A stretch of DNA of 64,000 nt from positions 21,047,317 to 21,111,316 of the forward strand of contig AP025069.1 in assembly GCA_036186865.1 (NCBI GenBank). Direction: 5' to 3'. Source of the stretch: Eustoma russellianum. Taxonomy: Eukaryota; Streptophyta; Magnoliopsida; Gentianales; Gentianaceae. Positions 11,616 through 23,982 of this stretch are shown here, one piece after another. Under the pieces are notes generated by a model that worked only from the letters and a program-made list of their open reading frames with translations, had not been told where the DNA came from and made no database searches. Each line of letters starts with the position of its first letter. Position 1 is the first letter of the stretch. The position numbers were made by a program, and so were the translations under genes.

Positions 11616-14600
11616 TGACTGCGCAAACATGTTGTAGAGACCAAGTGCAGCAGTCAGATTATGCATTCCTCGAGCATCCAATGCCTTAGTAAAAATATCA
11701 GCAAGTTGATGACTAGTCCTTACTAGCATGGGCTTAACAACACCTTCCAAGTACTTCTGCCTCACAATATGGCAATCTATCTCTATATGTTTGGTCCTCT
11801 CATGGAAAATAGGGTTCTCAGCTATGTACAACGCACTTCTACTATCAAAGAACTATTCCACTGGACATTCATGTTTTACCTTCAAATCCCTCAATAAGTA
11901 TAGGAACCACTGTATCTCACAAGTAGATGTTGCAAGTGCCATGTACTCAGCTTCTGAAGAAGACCTTGAAACAGTAGTTTGCTTCTTTGCCTTCCATGAC
12001 ACCAAGGATTCAGTCAAGAACATGCAAAAGCCTGTAACTGACCTCCTAACTTCCTGATAGCCAGCCCAATCTGCATATGAGAAAGCTTTGATTCTAAGTT
12101 CTCCATCCTTAGGGAAGTATAGGCCATGTCTTGCTATTCCCTTAATATACCGTAGTAACATGTGAGCTGCCTTGAGATGTGTTTTAGTAGGTGAGTCCAG
12201 AAACTAAGACAATTGCTGTACATTGAATGCAATCTCAAGTCTCGTAATATTTAAGTATAACAGCTTGCTAATAAGACTCCTATATCTGGAAACATCCTTA
12301 ATTGAAGCTGAGTCATTGTGTTGTAGTTTGATGTCTTTGTCCGTAGGTGTTTTGGCAGGCTTTGCCCCAAGAGTTCTTGTATGGTCCACAGCTCCATATC
12401 ATACTTCCTCTGGCACAAAGTAATTCCCCCTTTGATCTAGCAACCTCAATGCCTAAGAAGTAGTTCAGATTACCAATATCTTTAATCTGAAAAGTACAGT
12501 GAAGATATGCCTTCAGTTGCTGAATAGCTGGCAGTGAGGAGCTAGTCAGTATAATGTCATCTACATAGACAAGAAGGACTACAAAGGCATCAGGTGCATC
12601 TCTAGTGAAAAGGATGTCATGTTGTGACTGTTTAAAACCTTGATGGAGGAGGGCCTGACTAAGCTTCTCATTCCAATTTCTGATTGCTTGCTTCAGGCCC
12701 TATAAAGATTTTTGAAGTTTGCACACCAAATTGGGGTCAAAGATTAAGAGACTTGGGGGATGCTCCATGTAGATCTCCTCAGAAAGGTCAACATGTAGAA
12801 AGGCGTTGTTGATGTCCAGCTGGTGAATTAACCACTGTTCTGTGGCTGTCAGTGCCAATACTAATCTCACTGTGGTGAGTTTAGCCACATGAGAAAAAGT
12901 GTCTGTGTAATCAACACCAAACTGCTGGGTGAAGCCCTTTGCCACCACCCTAGCTTTATAACGTTCCACATTACCATCAGCTCTATGTTTGGTTTTGTAC
13001 ACCCATTTGCATCCAATTGGTTTTTTGCCTGTAGGTAAAGAACTATAGACCAATTGTTATTAGCATTAAGAGCATCCAGTTCTTGTTTCATAGCTTGGCA
13101 CCAGTATTAATGCTGTGATGCCTCCTGATAAGTTGTAGGATCATAATGCAGGCTAATGTCCAAATCATACGTTTTATACTCAAGAGTCAGACAATCAAAT
13201 GAGAAAGAATGCTGAATAGGACGATAAGTACTAGGATAGGAGGAGAAAGAGGGAGAAGAGTCTGTCAGCACATTGCAGTAATAAACCTTCAAGTAAGAAG
13301 GTCTCTGTCTTTGTGTTATTGGTTTGGAGGATTCCTGTATCGGTGGTAGGCCAATTATGATTGTGGGTTGTGGTTCTTTAGAGGTTGGGAGTGAAGATTA
13401 TCCTTCATCAGAGTATGGTGGATGGGATTGTGATGATACGAAAGGTATGGTGTTTGGAAGAGCTGGTGACATTGATGCTGTTTCTGATGCAGACGATGGG
13501 TTGGCAGGTAGATTATAAGAGTCAGGTGGAATTAGGTATGGAGATGATTCAGATGGTACAAGAGAATATGATTATGGTGCAGGCTTGGTTGTGGTGGATA
13601 ATGATGTATAGAAGGGAAAGACATGCTCCTGGAAGGTGACATGCTGGAGACAAGAATGGAATGAGTCTCCATGTCTAGTAGTATGTAGCCTTTGCTGTTT
13701 AAAAGGAACCCAAGGAATACACATGATTTTGCTCTAGTGCCGATTTTCCTATTTGTGGAGATGTGTTATATGCAAAGACTTGACAGCCAAATACCTCGAG
13801 TTGGTTGTAATGAGGGGACTGTTGATAAAGGATATCAAAGGGAGTATGTTTGTTCAAGATTGGTGTAGGTAGGATATTTACAAGATACCTGGCATGCTGA
13901 ATGCAAAACCCCAATATTTTAGAGGGAGGTTAAGCTGAAATCTCAAGGCTCTAGCAACAGTCAACAGATGTTGTTGCTTTCTCTCCACTAGTCCATTCTG
14001 CTGTTGTGTGTAAGGGCAACTTTTTTGATGTACAATGCCTTTCTGTGATAAAAACTGTAACAAGGCTAACTCTAAGGCATTGTATGATCTGATAACTTTG
14101 ATTTTATCATTAAACTGGGTCTAAACATATTGATAGAAACTTATACTTGCCTTGCTTCAGATTTGTACTTTAACAAATACACCTAAGTAAATCTACTTTT
14201 GTCATCAACTAGGGTAAGAAAGTACGTTTGTCCATAAAGAGTTTGGACTCTTTAAGGTCCCCATATATCCATATGTAACAGATCAAAACATGAATCTGAG
14301 ACTGACAAAGAAATGGGAAATGGCCTTTTCTTATGCTTAGCCATAGGACAGATCTTACAATGCGCATTAACATCAGTAGCAACAACAAAAGAATGTGTTT
14401 TATTTATTTCTTTTATTCTTGGCATGGATGCATGACCAAGTCTTATATGCCATAACATGGAAGGAGAACAACAATGAGTACAGAAAGACAAACAAACATA
14501 TAAAGGTTTCTCATCTAAAGAACATGAGCTCACTGATGAAGTGGTTTGTGTACTTGGCATTGTCTGGTTGCCAACGACATAGTAGAGACCATTTCTTAGT

Positions 14601-15241
14601 CTAGCTGAACCAATCTTCCTCTTGGAGTATTGGTCCTGAAGAATGCATTCATAGTCACAGAAGTAAGTATATATATGAGAAACTAATGACAACTTTCTTA
14701 AAGAAAAAAGGTTGAATGAAAAAGCTGGAACAAACAAGACATCTGAAATGGTGAGATAAGGGTTAATAGTGATTGTGTTAATATGAGTTGAAACATCTGA
14801 GACATTATTTGGCATCATGACAGACACATTATTGACATGAGTAAAATTATCAAAGAATGACAGAGAACAAGCAATATGATTAGTGGCTCCTGAGTCTAAG
14901 ATCCATATTTTGGGTACATTAGACATCAACTGACCTACAAACCTGTCAGGATTTACCACTGCTTGTGCACTCATTACCATAGGTTGGCCAACCACTGTTT
15001 CAGGGGCAGCTCCTTTGTCACTTAAAAGAGTCATCAACTTGCTGCACTGTTCTGCTGTAAGAATAGGCATAGGCACACTTGGTTGTGTATTATGTGCTGC
15101 TACTGCTTGAGATTCTTGCCTTTCTCGTCCTCCAGAAAAGTGCATCTCTTGGTTAAATGTGTCAACCATGTTTACCTGCGGTCTTGTTTTGAATCCAGGG
15201 AAAACTGTATTTCTTGTAGCAACATTCAACAGCGTGTCCAC
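11604..15241 (-). pseudogene. Copia-3 pol remnant (PR-INT-RT-RNase H)
   Basis: Reading down the minus strand. The protease has an intact WILDSGATNHI motif near 14910. GAG-pre-integrase and the integrase zinc region are near 14450-14320 (MLWHIRLGHASMPRIK, then CKICPMAKH). The core is interrupted around 14250-14060, where it resumes with KSCPYTQQQNGLVERK. Integrase C-terminal motifs FGCQVFAYN are at 13914-13699. RT runs from about 13091 through KPIGCKWVYKTKHRADG and QLDINNAFLHVDL to a catalytic YVDD near 12556. RNase H is at 12389-11604, ending SRSSSEAEY, HIEIDCHIVR and ADIFTKAL. Frameshifts separate these blocks and single stops occur inside RT and RNase H. The catalytic DSG and YVDD motifs survive, so loss of function is through frame breaks. 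Confidence 0.88.
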
Positions 15242-16064
15242 TCATTCCAAAATGATTGCAGACAGGTCTCTGAGAAAAATTATGATGATCCCTACTTGAT
15301 CCTCTAGCAGAACCACTAAAATTCATACCTTGACCTCTGTGATTAAAACTGCTAACTGCAAAGCTTGCTGGCTTAAAATCACAAGAGTTATCAGTCATCA
15401 GCGCAGTAGCATTATTTGTGAATTGTGGCTGTGCATTACCAATCATAACCTTCCTTTCATATTGAAGAGCCATAGAAAAGGCAGTAGATATACTAGGCAA
15501 AGGTGTCATCACAAATATCTGGCTCCTTATAGGATCCAATTCAGTGTTAAGACCTTTAATAAACTTGATCCCAAAGTCTCTCTCTACAAGCTTAGTTACT
15601 TTTCCAACAATATTACAAGTACATCTACTGCAAGAACATTTAGATACAGGTCTTAAAATCAGCATCTCTTCCCATAATGACTCCAGTTTAGTTAAATACT
15701 CGTTAATTGACACACCTTCCTGTTTTACCACGTAAAATTACTGTAATAGGTCTGATAATCGAAATAGATCTCCTCCTGCATACCTCAACGTCAGGTCCTT
15801 CCACACATCATAGGCAGTTTCAAACCACATGATGCTTTGAAAAAATTCTTGGCGTAACATAATTATGAATCCATGATTGCACCATAGTGTTACATTGATT
15901 CCACGCAAGGTAATTAACATCATCCTCAGCAGGAAGTTATGTCCATTAAAAGAGGGTTGTACCAACACAGCTGCAGGACTTTCATTTGGATGCAAGTATA
16001 AAGGATTGGAGGCTGGATTTTCATTACTATTGCCTCAAGTACTCGCAGTTGAAGTGAAATCCAT
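15162..16064 (-). pseudogene. Copia-3 gag remnant
   Basis: Starts at ATG 16064 (MDFTSTAST, then an early stop) and continues with YLHPNESPAAVLVQPSFNGHN. The 85-codon piece to 15738 ends in the gag core, and a second frame (15731-15162) carries WEEMLILRPVSKCSCSRCTC and the knuckle CNHFGMSGHAVECCYKK. In the knuckle the second Cys of the expected C-x2-C is Phe (CNHF), so the zinc site is damaged. This is the RNA-binding structural protein in the family. The 3' end overlaps the protease frame by about 80 bases. Confidence 0.85.
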
Positions 16065-16123
16065 GATTACGCAGAATAACAAAGTCAATGAATTCTTCAA
16101 ACTTATACACAAACAACAGTAAA

Positions 16124-16137
16124 CCGCTTTGATATCA
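16124..16137 (-). other. Copia-3 primer binding site
   Basis: On the minus strand TGATATCAAAGCGG follows the 5' LTR directly, a mutated form of TGGTATCA. Position next to the LTR end supports the call. Confidence 0.75.
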
Positions 16138-16703
16138 TGATAAACTTCAACAATTCACCATTCGAATTCACTCACAAGAACTTGATCAATTGACTCAATG
16201 ATCAAAGCACAAACAACCAAAAACAAATCAAAAATTAAAGGAATAAAGAGAACCTAGAAGCAACTGAAAGGAAGAGAGAACACTAAATTTGAGTTCCGTA
16301 ACTAAATTTGACAGCTCAAAAATTGTGCCTCTTCCATCACGCAGCAAAGCTGCTTTATACACAGCGGGAAGAAGAAATACAACAAAATTACAAGAGTATC
16401 CTATTAACAACATGCCTATTTACAGAGTGGTATTATTGTCATTTGGTTCTTTTATTCAAACTGCCCGCCAATTCTCAGCCTTTCTCCTTCTTTCTCCAGC
16501 CAACTGTTTCTTGGCTCATCCACACAAGCATGTTGGCTCCAATCTCAGTCATTTACCATCTCAATTCTCCATCTTTGATTGTGACTCTTGCTTCCTTACT
16601 TTGATCTCAGATGTTCCAATGTTTCATTATTCCGCAGAGTCTTCAATCGGTGTCCTTTGATCATTGCTGCACTTCTTGTGTGTCTTCTGTTTCAGTTTTG
16701 ACA
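16138..16703 (-). repeat. Copia-3 5' LTR
   Basis: 566 bp. On the plus strand it starts TGATAAACTTCAACAATTC and ends TCAGTTTTGACA, paired with 11048-11602. Differences between the two LTRs are spread along the length, with small indels. Confidence 0.9.
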
Positions 16704-16708
16704 GTATC

Positions 16709-16990
16709 TAGTCACCTATCAGATGTTCTTGGTTCCAACGACTTGAGTGGTATCTCCTGCTAGTGAGATGTTTCCAAATTCTTTCAAGATTATGCATCTG
16801 ATGAAACAAGCGGCCTAACACGGTAAGGTGTTGGAACGGGACAATTCTAGAAAAGTAAATAAAAACTTTGTACCAGGCTCCTGAAATGCTGGACATCTCC
16901 AAAAACATTAATACAATGTGAAGCTGCGTTCGTAATGGTCCAAAGATTTCCTGCAGAAACTAGAGTACGAATGTTATGTTGAATATTCCG
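16709..16990. repeat. Right arm (outer part) of the inverted duplication
   Basis: Continues the arm broken by Copia-3. On the minus strand GGAACCAAGAACATCTG and CATAATCTTGAAAGAATTTGG match GGAACCAGCAACATTTG and CAAAATCTTGATGGAATCTGG of the left arm at 4796-4862. The outer limit near 16990 is approximate. A short minus-strand open frame (66 codons, 16908-16708) has no recognisable domain. Confidence 0.55.
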
Positions 16991-17269
16991 GTCATTGTTC
17001 CCATTTTAACTTCTCTATGATACGTTTCAGCAGACAAAAAAAGAAAAAGGTACGCAGCCGGCTTGAGGTCACAAAACAACTAAAACTGTAAAATACTGTT
17101 CCTTCTCTACATAGTTACAAAAATTAAAAGTAGTACACAATATGAAAAACAATATAGCTAATACGGGAGTTTAGGAGATTTAGAGAGAGAAACTCTCTAC
17201 CTTCTCTCTAGAAGGAACTCTTCTCCTCCTGGTATCCTAACACTTCTACTATACTACTTCTGAGAATAC

Positions 17270-19146
17270 ATGGGCTGCACTATGCCCAAAACGAAGGCAG
17301 CCAAGGCTACATTGAAGTTGAAATATGCTTCAAGGAAGAACAACACAACGGTATCTAGCTCTAGCATGAGCTATATGTCAACAAGAACGGCTGACAAAAA
17401 ACAGCGACATCCATCTGCTGAGGTATCAAGCACTAAAGACGGAGACTCACTCCCCTTCTACGGCAGCTCCGATGATGAAGGATCCACCTCAAAGCCCAAG
17501 AGTAGGGTGCTAGCAGCTGTTGTTAATGACTCTCCTTCATCAGCTTTGGATGGAGATGACGCAGGGACTTCAAGTTTGAATCCCAAGGAAGATGATGATG
17601 GGAACAAAAAATCCTGCCTAAAGAATTACCGAGCGAGTAAAAGTGGGAATGATGTAACAGTTGCAGTTTGTCAACCAAACAACATCTCTCCTCACGTGAC
17701 TGCTACATCCTCTCTCCTCCCACGCATCAACCCGCAAATGCCACCTAGTCCTGCAGCCACCAACCTGTCATCTCCTGTGTCCCCTTCTGCTACAAGAGTT
17801 TACATTTTCCAAATTCAAAAAACCCTACCCTCCCCCCAACAGCATACCCACTAACCACCTCAGCCAACCCAGACAGCAGCTCAGCCAACACAAGGCAGAG
17901 CTTGGAAATCACTTTTTGGAAACAACAGAAAGCGTGAGCATAGCCTCAGACTTGTGAAAATTAAAGTGTGCACCCAAGGTAAGGTACACATTAACATTGA
18001 TGAGCTGCACAGCGATGAAGAGATAGATCGCTATCTTGTAGGCAGTTTTTTCGAACGATTCTCAGGTCGGCAAGCAGTGCAAAATCTCTCCAAATCATGT
18101 GGGGCAAAGCACAAAGTGGAGTTTCATGCGTCTGGATGGATTATCTTCAAATTCGAGTCTGCTAAGGAGATGGAGGAGATCATCTGTGTAGGGCTATATT
18201 TTGTGTATGGGAGGTTTCTTATTCTTAAGAAGATGCACATATTCTTCACATTTTGGGCAACTGAAATGGCACAGGTCCGAGTTTGGGTGAAATTACCCGA
18301 CCTACCAGTCACTCTATGGGTGGACCAGGTCCTCTGTGGTATTTGGTCTTAGCTCGGCACGCCACTGTATGCAGACCAACTCACTACAAGAAAGAGCACT
18401 TGTAACTTTGCTCGTGTGCTACTTGATGTGGATCTTAGCATGGAGCTTTTGAGCACAATGGAGTTGGTGCTCTCGAATGGCACCACAATTGTTCAGAAAG
18501 TGGAGTATAAAAGGTTACCAATGTTCTACAGAAACTGCATGCAGCTCGGTCACAGCGCAGCCTCCCATAAAAATGTTGTCCCAAAACCCAACTCAACTCC
18601 ACACAATCCAGGTGAGCTAGGCACAACCTAGGTCAGCTCATCCACCTCACTTAACACTTGTTTCCTCAATCCCCCGCCCAGAAAACTCAGCAGACCTGGG
18701 CTCTGCTCAGCCCAGCCTCAGCAACACAGCTCAGCTCAACCATAAAAGGCCACAGCAATGCACAAAGGCCAATAAGACATTGCCCAGCCATCCACCAGCT
18801 CATCTTGGCCAATTTCCAGCTCAGGACCACCCCCTCCCACCTCAGCCGACCCACAACCTGCTCGGCCACCAAACACCTCAGCCTAGCAACCCACCCCAAC
18901 CCCCACTCAAAGCAACCACCTATAAATAGTCATTGATATACCTCAACCATGTTTTGTACAGACAAGGGAAGGCACCTCACCCTAGCCTGAGGTCAGCTCG
19001 CCCAACCTAGATAAAACTAGACAGACGAATGTTTACCTGTAGCACCATGTTGAAAGAATTAACTCCTAAATCTAGGATGGCTTCACAGAGGTTATCTCCA
19101 AATCGAAGGCCCAAGCCTTGAGGAAAAAACTTAAAGCTCCTCATGG
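17270..19146 (+). pseudogene. LINE-C ORF1 (DUF4283 and zinc knuckle), first part
   Basis: ORF1 of plant L1 LINEs binds element RNA. Visible parts are a Ser-rich N-terminal region from ATG 17270 (MPKTKAAKATLKLKYASRKN) to a stop at 17854. A DUF4283 domain follows at about 17954-18352 (DRYLVGSFFERFSG, AKHKVEFHASGWIIFKFES, VRVWVKLPDLPVTLW). A CCHC-type knuckle near 18524-18573 reads FYRNCMQLGHSAASHK and has lost one of its cysteines. A Ser/Pro/Gln-rich tail follows. The basic C-terminus (SKAQALRKKLKAPHG) is cut by the Gypsy element at 19147 and resumes at 28083 (KAKVRMIV), ending in TGA at 28108-28110. Several stops and a frameshift make it inactive. Confidence 0.8.
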
Positions 19147-20444
19147 TGATACGATCTTGGATCGTATGGAATTGACGATCGCTTCTTTCAACTCCAAAAG
19201 ACACCTTTGATCACCCTTGCGTGGGACAATGGCGCCAACACCACCTTCTTGGACAAGAGAAATCAACAACGTCTACGTTGAGCAATTCGAATCTCCCAAT
19301 CCAACACGTCGTTCCGTATCCTTGGATTGTGATTCACCAACTAGGCTTGCTCAAACCTTGATTGGATCTAGCCTTGATTTTACTTTGTGAAAACCAAAGG
19401 AAAAGCACAATGAAGCAACACATGGTTGCAGTCAAAAGAAACTGAAATTTTTTTATTCTGAAAAATTCTGAACTCTTCTGCTGTTTTTTCTTGACCCTAA
19501 TATAATACTATATTTTGATATTCCTAAAGTTTAACTAATCAATCAAGTCCTTAGATCACTACCTATCAAGCTAAATCAAATTTACACAAAAGATAAGTCA
19601 AAGCTAATCAAGGAAAAATTACATAACTCAAATCCCTAAAATTTCGTACTGGAATTATACCCTGTCGGTTACTGGCTTATAGCCGCTTCTAGACGCCGAA
19701 TTAGGGTTTGCACTCTTCAGCAAAGTTATATCTCATGAAATTCCCTTGAATTTGGGCTTTTTAATCACCTCATTTGGACTCTTCTTAACAGAGATACAGG
19801 CCTCCAAAGATTAGGTATCCATCCAGTGATCTTCAGTACTTTCTATTCTGGACTCCCAACTTGCACCTGCTTTCGGTCCATCTTGTAGCCAGAATTAGCA
19901 AAAGTGTAAAACATAAAAATCGTCAAAACTTGAGTTATCTGAAACCTCCAAGTGGTTTGAACCCATTTGGATCAGTACTCCGACCTAGGTGTCCAAAATA
20001 CCGACTGGTGTCCGGCTGCCTTCCTGAAAAATAGGGACTCTTCAAGCCACTTTCCTTATTTAGCCTTGCCTCCTTAGAAAACACTCAAACACAGCCATTA
20101 GCACTAGAAACATATATTAAAAGACGCTATAAAATATACTAGACCCAAAACAACGACAACTCAAACAACTAGACTCGATACTACGACGACAACGTGTGAA
20201 ATGACCATCCTGCCCTCCCACCAACCCTTACATCAATAGACTCAAGGATAATCAAGTCACGGCCTCAATGATGAGCACCCAATGCTGCCCACCATGTGTT
20301 GGCATCTCTTGCACATGCCTTGTCAAGAAAGCCCCAGTGTCAAAACCTAGTCGTCTCGCTTGGCTTCTTGTAAAGGGACCCCTATGTGTCTCGTTGGAGG
20401 GTCCTTGTGCAAGATTATCACGAGGAGGCTCTTGAGCCTCATCA
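19147..20444 (-). repeat. Gypsy 3' LTR
   Basis: 1298 bp. Plus-strand ends are TGATACGATCTTGGATCG and GAGCCTCATCA. It aligns throughout with 26782-28077. The pol reading frame runs through the polypurine tract into this LTR, to a stop at 20252. Confidence 0.95.
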
Positions 20445-23268
20445 ATCCCCCCCTCCTCAAAAGGATTCGACCTCGAATCAAAGTCATCAAAATGCTCAAA
20501 TGGAGTAAGATCGCTAACATTAAAAGTGTGAGAGATAGAACCATACCTGTCTGGCGGAAGATCAAGAACATAAGCATTTTCACCTACCTTTTGTATGGCC
20601 TTGAAAGGTCCATCTCCTCTCGGCATGAGCTTGGACTTCCTCTCGGTGGGAAACCTAGCTTTTCGCAAATGCAACCAAACAAGATCACCAGGAACAAAAG
20701 AAATATGTTTTCGATTTTTATTAGCCTTCCTAGCATATTGTTCATTTTTACGCTCAAGTTGCAATTTGACCTTAGCATGCAATTTCTTAATCATTTCAGC
20801 TTTGTTCTTACCATCAAGACTAGCAAGTTCATTTACAGGAATGGGAAGTAAATCAAGTGGGGAATGGGGATTGAAACCATAAAAAATCTCAAAAGGTGAA
20901 TACAACGACCCACTATGCACTGTCCTGTTATATGCAAATTCAACATGAGGTAAGCATTCTTCCCAATGTCTAAGATTCTGTTTAATCAATGAACGCAATA
21001 ATTGTGATAAAGTCCTATTAACTACCTCAGTTTGGCCGTCAGTTTGAGGATGGGCGGTGGTAGAAAACAAAAGTTTAGTACCAAGCTTGCCCCAAAGGAC
21101 TCTCCAAAAATGACTCAAAAACTTAGTATCCCTATCACTCACGATTGTGCAAGGCATACCAGGCAAACGGACAACTTCTTTGAAGAACAAGTGTGCAACA
21201 TGGGAAGCATCATCGGCTTTCTTGCATGCAATAAAGTGTGCCATCTTAGAAAATCGATCTACAACAACAAACACACTATCCATCCCAGTTTGTGTCCTAG
21301 GTAAGCCTAAGACGAATTCCATAGACAAGTCTACCCGTGGTGAAGAAGGGACGGCCAAAGGGGTATAAAGTCCATAGGGGTGCGTGGTTGATTTTGCTTG
21401 CTTACAGGTGAGGCAGCTCCCACAAACTCTCTCCACGTCCATTTTCATGTGGGGCCAAAAGAAGTGCTCTTTTAGGGTTTCCAAAGTCTTAAAAACCCCA
21501 AAGTGTCCCATTAGTCCTCCCCCATGAGCCTCTCTCACAAGCAACTCTCGCATAGATCCCCTTGGTATGCACAAGCGGTGTGCCCTAAACAGATATCCTT
21601 CATGCAAATAGAACTTACCGAAGGGTGACTCAAGACATGCATTGTAGATAGATCCAAAATCTATATCATCCTTATACATTTCCTTAACGTGCTCAAACCC
21701 AAGCAAATGTGACGACAACTTAGTGATTAAAGTGTATCTTCTAGACAATGCATCTGCCACAATGTTATCCCTGCCTTGCTTGTATCTAATGACATAAGGA
21801 AATTGCTCAATGAACTCTACCCACTTCGCATGCCTCTTATTCAGTTTACCTTGGATTTTAAGGTACTTAAGGCTCTCATGATCAGTGTGGATCACGAATT
21901 CCTTAGGTTGCAAGTAATGCTGCCAAGTTTACAAAGACCGCACTAATGAATACAATTCTTTGTCATAAGTGGAATAATTCAATGACGCTCCTTTTAACTT
22001 TTCACTAAAGTATGCAATAGGCTTCTTTCCTTGTGTAAGGACGGCACCTATCCCAACCCCGCTAGCATCGCACTCAATCTCAAAAGTCTCTTCAAAGTTA
22101 GGTAATCGTAAGATAGGGGCTGAGGTGAGTCTTACCTTCAATTCGTCAAAGGCCTTTTGTTGAGCTTCTCCCCAATGAAACCCAACATCCTTCTTGACAA
22201 TCTCGTTTAGTGGTGCGGCTATTGTAGAGAAGTCCTTCACAAAACGCCGGTAGAAGCTTGCCAGTCCATGGAAGCTCCTAACCTCTCCCACGGTTTTGGG
22301 CGTGGGCCATTCTATGATGGATTTCACCTTGTCCTGGTCCATTTCTATCCCTGAAGCACTCACTACAAATCCTAGGAACACAACCTTCTCCATACAAAAA
22401 GAATACTTTTTAAAATTGGCAAACAGTTGTTGTTTCCTAAGCGTGTCAAAAACTGCTTTTAGATGGTTAAGATGGTCAAGCAAGTGCCTAGAATAAATCA
22501 GGATGTCGTCGAAGTACACTACGACAAACTTGCCAATGAAAGCTCTCAAAACTTCATTCATCAACCTCATGAATGTACTGGGTGCATTAGTTAAACCAAA
22601 AGGCATCACTAACCACTCGTACAATCCAGATTTTGTTTTGAAAGCCGTATTCCACTCATCTCCCTCCTTTATCCTCACTTGAAAATAGCCACTCTTAAGA
22701 TCAATCTTAGTAAAGTACTTAGCACCGTGCAACATATCGAGCATATCATCAAGTCTAGGGATTGGGTACCTATACTTCACTGTGATTTTGTTGATGGCTC
22801 TACAATCCACACACATCCGCCAGCTTTCGTCTTTCTTAAGGACTACTATTACGGGTACAGCACATGGGCTCATACTCTCCCTTATCTTACCCTTACTCAA
22901 AAGCTCCTCTACCTGTCTCTGAATTTCCTTGTTGCCTCGGGGTTTGCCTTATAGGCTGGCCTATTAGAGAGTGTGGCCCCTGGAATGAAATCTATTTGGT
23001 GTTCAATGCCTCGCAGTGGGGGTAGTCCTGGGGGTTCTTCATCGGGAAACAAATCGGAATACTCCTCTAGTAAGGTCACGACACCACTGGGTAAAGAAGT
23101 CGGTAAGTCATCCCTAGAAAATAGGCAGTCAATGCTCTCTTTGAACAAAAACACATAAACAATCTTCTGAGAATGCAATGCATGGGTAACTTCACTAGGT
23201 TTGGCAAAGAATGCATGTTTTGTGGATGGATGAGTAACGAGTGAAGGGGATGGTGGTGTGGGGATCAT
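20252..23268 (-). pseudogene. Gypsy pol: reverse transcriptase, RNase H, integrase
   Basis: The segment before RT (23268-22909) ends DFIPGATLSNRPAYKANPEA. RT at 22900-22000 has WRMCVDCRAINKITVKYRYP and the catalytic VVVYFDDILIYS near 22520, plus LGFVVSASGIEMDQDKV. RNase H follows with FEIECDASGVGIGAVL and FVIHTDHESLKYL; an in-frame TAA at 21926-21928 separates the two parts. Integrase has a zinc-binding region GHFGVFKTLETLKEHFFWPH with CGSCLTC. Its core has acidic residues in DLSMEFVLGLP, VSDRDTKF and GQTEVVNRTL. The C-terminal part ends PFEEGGIDEAQE. The frame after RT then runs to 20252 inside the LTR. A frameshift lies between 22900 and 22909. One stop and one frameshift make autonomous activity unlikely, though catalytic residues look intact. 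Confidence 0.93.
20445..20458 (-). other. Gypsy polypurine tract, inside the pol reading frame
   Basis: On the minus strand GAGGAGGGGGGGAT sits directly before the 3' LTR and encodes the EEGGI of the pol C-terminus, so priming site and coding sequence overlap. Confidence 0.85.
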
Positions 23269-23514
23269 GTCCGCGGGCCTGGTGCCCTTTGCGGAGGCCT
23301 TGGAGCTTTCTCCCTAGCTCCTCTTTCCCTTCTTGAGGTCCTCTAAGAACCTGCTTTTGGCCACTTTTTCTTTTGGATCATTCTGAGTTTTGTTTCTTCT
23401 TTGATGATCCTCAAAAACTTTGTAAGGTGGCAATGCATAAAGTTTGAAAATCTTGTTGTGAAACTTAAATGAATGGGCATTGAGACGACCATCATACGTA
23501 ACATGTTTGTTAAA

Positions 23515-23844
23515 CTACCAGGGCCTACCTAGAATGATATGACTAGCATGCATAGGTACGACATCACACAAAATCTCATCTTTGTAACCACCGATAGAAA
23601 AGGAAAGCATAACTTGTTTGGACACACTTAATTCTCCACAATCATTTAACCAGGATAGCCTATACGGGTGGGGGTGATCAATCAAAGGTAAATCAAGTTT
23701 CCTAACAAGTTCTACGCTAGCAACATTAGCACAAGATCCACTATCAATAATCAAAGTACAACACTTACCTTTCACCGTGCAGTGAATGTGGAAGATGTTC
23801 TCTCGTTGTAGGGCCTCTTCTTCTTCCTTTACATGGGTGCTCAA
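23515..23844 (-). pseudogene. Gypsy aspartic protease domain
   Basis: Retropepsin-like domain in a separate open stretch between gag and RT. The catalytic triad is DSG in CTLIIDSGSCANVAS near 23745, and the flap and C-terminal strand HASHIILGRPW are at the end. Family role: cleavage of the Gag-Pol polyprotein. It is separated from gag by 23845-23982, a Glu/Asp-rich segment (EEEKPKSEEEDEAV on the minus strand) in another frame, and from RT by 23269-23514, which contains a Lys-rich linker with stops. The core itself looks intact. Confidence 0.85.
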
Positions 23845-23982
23845 AATTTTTCTTGACCACTAAGAAGTCCTTGTAGGCGCCCTCTTCTTCCTTGATCTCT
23901 TCTTCACTGACCGCTTCATCTTCCTCCTCGGACTTAGGTTTTTCCTCCTCACTTTCATCAGTGTAGTAATCTTGCGTATCGT

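Larger units (their letters stand above)
11048..16703 (-). mobile_element. Copia-3: complete but degenerate Ty1/Copia element
   Basis: Minus-strand element of 5656 bp with LTRs at 16138-16703 (5') and 11048-11602 (3'). Flanking pentamers are ATATC (11043-11047) and GTATC (16704-16708), a 5-bp duplication with one transition. The domain order is gag, PR, INT, RT, RH. The coding region is better preserved than in Copia-1 and Copia-2 (a 329-codon open stretch at 14252-15241) but still carries frameshifts and stops. It interrupts the right arm of the inverted duplication. Confidence 0.9.

Noticed and set aside
18435..18899. Minus-strand frames opposite LINE-C ORF1
   Set aside because: Shadows of the plus-strand ORF1 with no domain content.
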